Below, piece after piece: positions 56,824 to 64,000 of a stretch of DNA of 64,000 nt. Below the pieces are notes generated by a model, which had not been told where the DNA came from, did not search any database, and saw nothing but the letters and a program-made list of their open reading frames with translations. Every line of letters starts with the position of its first letter. The first letter of the stretch is position 1. Position numbers and translations under genes: made by a program. Source of the DNA: Cyathus striatus (lineage: Eukaryota; Basidiomycota; Agaricomycetes; Agaricales; Nidulariaceae); NCBI GenBank assembly GCA_025738555.1, contig JAOVFP010000002.1, positions 7,006,001 to 7,070,000 on the forward strand, written 5' to 3'.

Positions 56824-57430
56824 TTATAATAATAACTAAGAAAGAGTTTGCTTTCAGTAATAATGAATCAACGATTTAGTAGAAAGATAGTACCTTCGTC
56901 GGATTCATCAGCGAAATTATAATCATTAAAGAAATCACGACCAGAAGTATTCTGCAGAAGATCATACATTGCAGCAGAAACCAAGCCTGGCAGTGGTGTG
57001 AAGGATGCAAGGAGCCAGAGCATGACGACAGGAAATTTGAACTATAGTTGGCAAAAGCGTCTTCAAGAGGATTATATGTGAATGATCAAGACACGGAAGC
57101 TGTTCGAAAACCTATTATTACGATCATATTTGTATACATCCACCCCACCGATGAACGATGATAACAATAGAAGGTAACAAAGGTATCTTTCGACGATGAT
57201 CAATTACTCATTATTCCCACTACCTTTTAAGGTAGTTGGGTTATAGGGACCTCTGGATTACTATATAAGTCAATTTGTGGATCGCAGTCGGGATCTCACT
57301 TTCTGGCGATATGATTGGTTGAAGCCCCTTTATGCTCTGTGATTGGTTGGTCAGTTGATCACTTGTGACATTCTGTGACAAAGGGTGCTTGTAAATATTA
57401 TTTTCTCTCATTCAGTTTACTTACCAACTA
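56824..57430. other. Gap at the start of the second CpG-poor zone
   Basis: Probably contains the old promoter of the GH16-like gene. Nothing else was recognised. Confidence 0.35.
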
Positions 57431-59595
57431 CTAACCCCCTTCTAGTTCTCTCATGACAAACAAAGTCCAAGGTCAGACAATCTTTTTTTCTTCATACTAA
57501 CACAACATGAATAGCCAATGAGGACATGAAGACAGTAGGCAAAGAGCCAACCATTGAACGTCACTTCCAGCCCATCACAACTGATGAACCAATGGTCACT
57601 TTTGCCATATCTATCCTACAAGGCCTCAAGTGCAAGTTCCTCCCATCTCTATTCTATGAGTCCTGAAATCGCACTATCAAGCATACCACAGTGTGGAAAT
57701 AAGTGACAGAGAACTAGTTATTGGTTCGTCTACCCTTCCTTCTCCCATGATACTCCTTTTATTATTAACAGCCACTGTGGACTCAGCACATGATTCCCCA
57801 ACTGTGTGAGCCCTCTCTCAATGACAATGTCATCAGGTCATTATGTCCAGTCTCTCTCACCACCACAAGCACCACTACTTGCTGTACCCTTATGTCATCT
57901 GGATCTTCCAGGCCATCCTGACCCCTGTCCTCCCCTGCCCTTCATGAAGACAACAGCACCATTGGCAAGTGCTGCATCAATGCCAGGTCACCTAGCCCTT
58001 CCTCCCTCCTCATCCCTGTCTACCTCCTCTCTTCTCAATGGGTAGCTGTACATGCACATCCTCCATGTTATTTCACTCCCTTTCATCACTGTGGGTAGCT
58101 GATCAACAACCAACCATGCCCTATCAAGTATGATGAACACTTCCATTTTGTACAAGGAGATGTAGGAAGACAGAGATGACACTTGAAGGTGTGCATAGGG
58201 TCAAAATGGTGAAGGTTCTCATGGTGCCATCTGGGAGTTATCGGCTGGGGCTGGCAAGTTTAACGTTGACACCAAGCTGCCCTGCCCCCCTCCCTCCTTC
58301 ATCAAGATGAAGATGCCACATCACCCCCCTCCTCCATCCTGCTTTCCAGTGATGAGGATGACAGCACCACATCTTCCTGCCCCCTCTTGCTTCTCATAAT
58401 CAATGGTGCCATTGGCAAGAATGGCATCAATGACATGACACCCAACCCCCCCTCTCCTCCCTTGTCCCTCTCTCCATCATGATAACAACCACACCACACA
58501 ATTTAGGCCACTCCTGTGCTCCACAAAGACAATGAAGTCACTGCCCATTCTATCTTCTTATTCTGCTGGTCCACTATGTTTTTCTTCACTCCTCCTCTTT
58601 CACTCAATCCCCATTCTTGTATCTTTCATGATGCACCTACTAACCATAAGCCTATCCCAGAAGCCATTAAATACCTGGGAAGTTTGAACTTTGCTATCCC
58701 TTCATCCTCAATTACAGCAAAGCAGGCAAACCGCCAACTTATTTCCTTGTTATCGACCTGAACACTCTCGTACACGTCCTTTCCCAGCCGCTGACACAGC
58801 TTGCTGCAGTCAATGAAAGCACCCAGGTAGGAGAACTCTGAAACAGCGATATGTGCCAGGGAGTTGAGAGAGGAGACGTTGGTTTTGAAGGAGGAGCAGA
58901 GCCTGCAGAGGTGCAGGACAGGATGCAGACTGTGGTTGAGGGTGTCGACCATATGGTTACAGAGAAGGGGAATTTAGCCCTGTATGTGAGGTTGAACCAA
59001 GACAGAGCAGGGGAATGGGAGTAGGGATTTGGTTGCACAGTCAAACTATTTGCCCCCCCACTGCATTACTCTTCTTCAGCCCCATCGACACCTTTCTCAC
59101 ACCAGTGGCACACAACATCCTACATTGTTGGTGAAGGGGGGGATAGAGCAGCAGGGTACAAAAACATTACATTGTCTTGTTTAGTTCTAGGCTTGTTGAT
59201 GTTGTTCTGCTGGGGGGTACTATACAGTGAATCCCCTTTCTCTTTTCTTTGGGTATTGAAACACATACTGATAATTGATACACCTACTGGACAACAAACT
59301 CATTTCATTCTGGTCCTTCCAAGGCAATGCCAACTGAAATGATCCAGGGCTCATAAGTTTGAATTTCAAATTTGAAGCTTTTTAGAAAATATACTTACAT
59401 TGTTTCAATACCAGCATATTGATAGATACATGTCGAAACCATTTCAAAATATATTACTTTTAATTACTTAGGTTTAACCATGATCATCAGAGTGAGTTAG
59501 TCAGTCATCTGTGTCCCTGATGTGCCTGTCACTTTCATCAACATGCTGTTCACCTTATAAGTACTCAGAGAGTTGTATGACTTCATTGGGCTAGT
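57431..59595. other. CpG-poor zone with decayed, unidentified coding-like DNA
   Basis: Readable pieces such as MKTVGKEPTIERHFQPITTD (about 57523) and repeated AGCACCATTGGCAAG / GGTGCCATTGGCAAG words (about 57954 and 58408) suggest old protein-coding or transposon sequence. I cannot assign a family. CG is rare here, as in 17.7-33.3 kb. Confidence 0.35.
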
Positions 59596-59603
59596 ACTCT
59601 ATT

Positions 59604-60528
59604 AGGACCCCTGAAATCTCACAAATGCTTGTACTCTTTCTGAATAAAAATTGAGATATTTTTGAGATATGCCTAAGTGAAAAATGGATAAAAATCACTC
59701 TTTTTTGTGAAAGAGCCTGAGCCAGGATCTGGATGAAATAGGGTTTAATGTGGTAGGCCTGAGCATTGGAACAGATAAAAATGACTGTTTGGAGCGAGAT
59801 TCGAATCATTACATGGAAGGCTTCATACATAAACTTACACACTAGTTACTTGATATTCTTAACCATTAGTCTAAAGCACAGTTCAGAACATCCATCAACA
59901 TGTCCCTTTTAGCGATGTTGGAGAGGGCAAATCCAAGATCTAGACATGCATCTCACCCAACACTACAGCAGTCTCCTATATCCCTATCCAAATTTATGAA
60001 CATTTTATAGGTGTTCAGTTCTGTAATGCATCAATTGAAATGAATTATAGGGCAAAGTTATATCACTTCCCACCAGCATCTAACTTCCTATACACTCTTC
60101 AATCCATTCCTATTACTACAGCTGGCAGTATTAAAGTTTGCAGTCAGATTGGACACCTCTCAGAAAACTTACTGATCAAGGTGGAAATATTAAAAAGGTA
60201 ATACTTTCTCTCAGAAAAAGAGGTAGAAGTACTCAGGATGATGATGATGGCAGCTAAATACATATATATACTCGATAATTCTCAATTCTACTCACTTCCT
60301 GCACTTCCAATGATAGTAATAAGCATTGCTTGGCAATTGTATTTAGCAAAGCAGTGGTTTATCAAGAAAACCTGATTTTTTGGCTATGCTTGAGTAGATT
60401 TCAGATAAAAACTGCTTTTTTGTGATGCCTGGTTCAAGATCAGATAAAAACCCATAAAAATCGAAATTTTCATCCGGATAAGAATTTGATGACTCAGATC
60501 AGGCATCTGGGAGAGATTTGGGGGTTCT
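59604..60528. mobile_element. hAT-like non-autonomous element, 925 bp
   Basis: The left end AGGACCCCTGAAATCTC and right end (inward) AGAACCCCCAAATCTC start a long imperfect terminal inverted repeat that includes GAATAAAAATTGAGA-type and ATAAAAATC words on both sides. It is flanked by the 8-bp repeat ACTCTATT (59596-59603 and 60529-60536). No transposase. A tRNA-like sequence lies in the left part. Confidence 0.68.
59791..59885 (-). repeat. tRNA-like (SINE-like) sequence
   Basis: On the minus strand TAGACTAATGG (A-box-like, 59873-59863) is followed 55 bp on by GATTCGAATC (B box, 59807-59798). The outer bases (CTTTAGACTA... and ...TCTCGCTCC) pair poorly. Probably a tRNA-derived relic rather than a functional tRNA. 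Confidence 0.4.
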
Positions 60529-60536
60529 ACTCTATT

Positions 60537-61573
60537 GCAGTTCTATTCTATACCTTTACTTCAGATTTATATTGATATATCACCCATTCACTAATTTTTT
60601 CTCTATTGATCTTCCCCTAAAAATAGTCACTTGAATCAAGGTAAATGTCAGTCAAATGTCAGTAAAATGAGTAGGTAGTGGGCCCTGCCACTTGCTGGCC
60701 CTATATCTTTATTCATATTATTTTGATGGCAGATCATTTTTGGTGGCCTTCAGCTTCTGTTCATACCCACTATAGAAGCTACAGGGCCAACTTGTATTGA
60801 TTTCTATTCATGTGGTCGTACTTTTGTAGGACTCACAAACTGTCTGGTCCAAAATTTCATCATCTTTTGTTCTTCCAGTTTATTGCGATATATGTATATA
60901 TATATATATCGATTTCGACATGTTGCACATGATTCATCAATGTGTTTTCATATCTGCCGATCATATTCTTACTGAGCTCCTACTGGTAACCATTATGGCT
61001 CATAAGCACTTAAGCATCATGTCACTGCAAGTAAGACATTGGTATAAGGGATTTTATGCCAACACAGTCTAAGACAACATCAACATGTTAGTCTTCATAT
61101 CCTCTTTGTAGTGGAAGCATTTCAGTGATAGCAAAAATAGAACAGGTGGGAGAGGTGTTTAAGAAGTGAAGATGTCATGGCTGATGATCAGAAGGTTTGA
61201 AATCTGATATAACAAAGAGTTGTTTTATCAAGTAATTGTTTATGATATGTACTGCTTATTCCATCTTCTAGGGAATTACTAGCTAAGAGACAATATATCC
61301 ACATATCCACGATGAAGTTGTAAATCAGACATAGGCGATGGGTATCATAGACGCTAGACGGTCTCTTCCGTATCTCTGCATGTATCTGAAGTAGTAGACA
61401 AAGACAAAAATTATGTGATTGATGTGGCAAGCAGCATTGTTCAAGTTGAAGTAGCAGATGCCATTCTACCACTACCTGCGCAGAGCATGTATTAAGTATA
61501 CTCTGTCATAGTGCTGGACATCGATATGTTTACGCTCCACTAGCTCAAATACATAGTTAATAAAGAAAAAAAC
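60537..61573. other. AT-rich stretch, nothing recognised
   Basis: No gene is supported. A short (AT)n run lies near 60895-60909. Confidence 0.35.
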
Positions 61574-61604
61574 GTATTGTAGAGCAGGCATTCTGCCTGC
61601 ATGG
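61574..61604. repeat. Hairpin motif shared with 19.57 kb
   Basis: GTAGAGCAGGCATTCTGCC is followed by TGCATGGT; the core GCAGGCA-TTC-TGCCTGC is a 7-bp-stem hairpin. The same 27-bp word (two differences) occurs at 19574-19600. It may mark the end of an unrecognised element. Confidence 0.5.
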
Positions 61605-61833
61605 TAAAAATGCGTTTTTCATATCCGTTACCTCACTCCTTACATACGTTTACCTCGTGTCGCTTACCTACATAAATGTCGTATGTACGCTTTGTGAATG
61701 TTAGCTTCGCATTCCCCCCTTTTCTCTCTCTCGCGAGCTCACTGGATCTGAAGGGACAGACAGACGTCTTCCCACTCGCATATTTCTTTGTCAAGAGGAT
61801 ACCACCAAGCAAATATCCTCCTCCACAGTATTA

Positions 61834-62000
61834 CAGTTTGCGACATGCAAACACTGCAATTTTTTTGAGCAAATTTTCTAGCAATCATTAACTATTTTTA
61901 ATCTCTGAAAACCATCAGAATAGAAAAATCATCTTTCTCACCCTATACCCAATGTTTTTCCAAAGAAGAGAGCTAAAATACTAGTCAACTTCTTAATAAT
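61834..62000 (+). mobile_element. End of a Tc1/mariner-like element related to 47637-48739
   Basis: After TA at 61832-61833 comes CAGTTTGCGACATGCAAACA, similar to the 47.6-kb element end (CAGTTGGGGTCATGCAAACA). Further in, CTGAAAACCATCAGAATAG parallels the inverse of CTATTCCGATGGTTTTCGGAG at 48.65 kb. The other end was not found within the window. Confidence 0.5.
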
Positions 62001-62325
62001 TAATCAGAAACTTATTTTCAGAGCTCCTCCCTACTACCTATCACCTCCCCAGAGTCTAATACAAATGCTGAGAATGCTTTCAGTGAGGCATCTATAAATA
62101 TGTCTAAACCACAACCATTAAGTGATAATGTGAATTACATCAAGACCGTTATTGCTCAGATGTAGTCCTGGACTCCACCGTCCATCTGCCACATGATACT
62201 TTTTAGTTTTCCGTTGGATATGAGCTGCTATTAACATCGTCCTATTGTATTGAAGTTCAAAGGATTGATAAATGTGCAACCGGCACAGGGTAAAAAGTAT
62301 AATGATCCGGGCTAGGGCTGCCAAC

Positions 62326-62752
62326 CATACATATTATTCATTACCGTTCGATGATAATTCTTGAATATGACTGGCAGGGTCGTTGGTGACTGTCACTCAG
62401 TGTCAACAAGGATGCATCTCAGTGACAGTTGTATCTAAGTGAAGCACCAAGGACTTTGTATTGTGTGGACGATGGTCTTGTGGTGGTAGCTGTGAAACTG
62501 AAAATTTTAATATTCTTTTGATGGGCTGTAATTATCTTTCCCAGCCAGTATAGTATGAGCATTGAAACATTGACTCTGAGGAATGTCGAGGAGACGAAAC
62601 ATAGAGGCTGTTTACAGTTTGAGTGGTGTACAGGTGTATTTGCACCTAAAGCTTCTAGATAACAACACCAATCATTCCATTCCATTCAAATTTCAATCCT
62701 GTGAGCATGTGAACAAACGCAGCTCACCTGGCCAAGGCAAACAACATTCCTC
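62326..62752. repeat. Dispersed repeat, copy 2
   Basis: Same-orientation homologue of 15321-15706. It is bordered on both sides by AGGGCTGCCAACC (62314-62326 and 62755-62767), the second of which begins the hAT element. Confidence 0.65.
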
Positions 62753-62754
62753 AT

Positions 62755-64000
62755 AGGGCTGCCAACCGTACCATAACAGTTTATGGCCGTATAAAGTACA
62801 GACATGTTTTGAACCTTCTACGGTACGGTACGGGTACAAATACGGCCATTTACGGTTTACAGTTATGATAGATACTGAATTATTTTTGTAAGATTCGAAA
62901 TTTCCACTTAACAGGTATAATATGCATGAAATATACAACATATGTAATGCATAAGTAGAATAAGTTCTAGTTATACATAAAATACCTTGAGTCACTGGCC
63001 ACCTCAGACTCTTTGAAGCTTGCAGTAATATTTTATGATCATAAGGTTGCGAATCATCTCCAGCTTGAGACTTGCACAATGGATAGATGTAGTATCATGT
63101 CCCCCAGAAAAAAATCGCTCGACTGTAACTGCAGAGCCTAAAAATAGATAGAAGTCAGTGAGCTGTTTTTAATATGCAAACATTGTAATTGAACTACCAA
63201 GAATCCCAAATAAATCACACACTAAATGATATAATGCAGGGAACTGAAAGCGGCGACTAAACCACCACTCCAGAGGATTGCAGGAGTCAAAATCTTTGGG
63301 TGGGAGCTTGAAATAATCACCTAGCTTGTCTGCAGCCACATGTGGCTTGCGATAATACCTCATAGTAAAGCTACTGTTACGTGAGACCCCAGTGCTGGTG
63401 ATGGATGTGGAAAAAGATGCTGAGGGGGCATTTATTTTCAACAATATCTTCACATTGAATTACTCCACTTATCTGTAATGTACACTGTTCAAAGCTGTGC
63501 TTCTCAGCTTTTTCGATCTGTAATTTGTGTGAAACAAAATTGGAGGGAAGATATTGTCAAATTGTCAACAAAGATGGGATCCAATTTATTCAGTTGTGCA
63601 AAATTCATCACGCCAGGTCATGCAAAGTTTCTGGACTAGCGGAGTGGCATTGCACTGATATTGAGCACCTAATTATTTGTTTTGGCCAGAAATGATACTG
63701 GGTAAAGGCCCTGTAGTGCTCTCTTTGTCACACTTGAGAGCAATTATCATGTTATACATGCATCTATGAAGATATCACCACAGAGTTTTACTATATATTG
63801 TATCATGCAATGAAAATTAAGAATCCGAAATTTTAGGCCAATAGCTTATAGTCTTGTTGTGTTACGAAGGAAAAAGTACTGAAAAGTGTATTTTTCAGAC
63901 ATATATTGCTGATATCTGTAGCTAAAGCTCTGAATTCACAAAACAAATTTGAAATTCGTCAAATACAAGAATGATAGAATATATCTACAAATTTTCATTG
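62755..64000 (-). mobile_element. hAT transposon, 3' part, continuing past the right edge
   Basis: The terminus AGGGCTGCCAACCGTACC at 62755 has the form common for hAT ends and lies about 240 bp beyond the transposase stop codon. The transposase C-terminus reads toward it. The other end and the TSD partner are outside the window, so its completeness is unknown. Confidence 0.7.
63004..63453 (-). CDS. hAT transposase, C-terminal dimerisation domain
   Basis: Minus-strand exons 63453-63198 and 63137-63004 are joined by a 60-bp GT...TAG intron. They encode LGDYFKLPPKDFDSCNPLEW, WFSRRFQFPALYHLVCDLF and GILGSAVTVERFFSGGHDT, the classic hAT C-terminal block (NPLxWW...PxL...GSxVxVERxFSxG), followed by SLKLEMIRNLMIIKYY and a TGA. 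Upstream exons should lie beyond 63453; sequence to 64000 is AT-rich and I cannot find the DDE-containing part there, so the gene may be decayed or have a long intron. Conserved residues here are intact. Confidence 0.85.

Noticed and set aside
61574..61604. Helitron 3' end
   Set aside because: The hairpin is suggestive, but no CTRR follows at the required distance and no Rep/helicase sequence is near.

Overview
This window is nuclear DNA of a filamentous basidiomycete, most likely an Agaricomycete. Genes are split by short introns of about 45-65 bp with GT...AG ends. The families are typical of mushroom-forming fungi: DUF6535 and DUF6533 membrane proteins, F-box proteins, an AIG1-like GTPase, a histidine acid phosphatase of the phytase type, PLAC8, an alpha/beta-hydrolase of the epoxide hydrolase type and a membrane-anchored GH16-like protein. 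All names come from reading motifs by eye; no database search was run.

Layout. 1-1.36 kb: 3' part of a DUF6535 gene (minus). 2.3-3.6 kb: DUF6533 seven-helix gene with a likely frameshift. 4.1-9.1 kb: one F-box gene split by a solo LTR that is itself split by a MULE-like DNA transposon. 9.4-11.0 kb: P-loop GTPase (minus). 12.8-14.1 kb: multi-exon gene of unknown function. 15.9-17.7 kb: an intact-looking phytase. 17.75-33.3 kb: a repeat domain strikingly poor in CpG, built of nested hAT-like elements, a second solo LTR, a second MULE-like copy inside a seven-helix gene, minisatellites and a phytase fragment. 33.5-36.3 kb: decayed coiled-coil, gag-like protein of unknown family (minus). 39.2-40.1 kb: PLAC8 gene. 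41.2-41.9 kb: near-perfect 647-bp palindrome. 42.8-44.0 kb: epoxide hydrolase truncated at its 3' end by an LTR. 44.3-48.7 kb: two TA-flanked inverted-repeat elements. 49.2-50.5 kb and 52.7-54.5 kb: two more phytase copies, both damaged. 55.2-56.8 kb: GH16-like pseudogene. 57.4-61.5 kb: a second CpG-poor repeat zone with a 925-bp 8-bp-TSD element. 62.7 kb to the right edge: a hAT transposon with its transposase C-terminus.

The window mainly records transposition into genes. In two cases (F-box gene and seven-helix gene), deleting the element plus one target-site copy restores an open reading frame across the junction, so element ends and TSD lengths (4 bp for the LTR, 9 bp for the MULE-like element) can be set to the base. 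The MULE-like family has termini starting GGGCCTAC/GGGCTAC and arrays of TGACGTTGCC. Comparing duplicate copies shows that much of the divergence inside the repeat domains is CpG to TpG/CpA, as expected for cytosine methylation and deamination.
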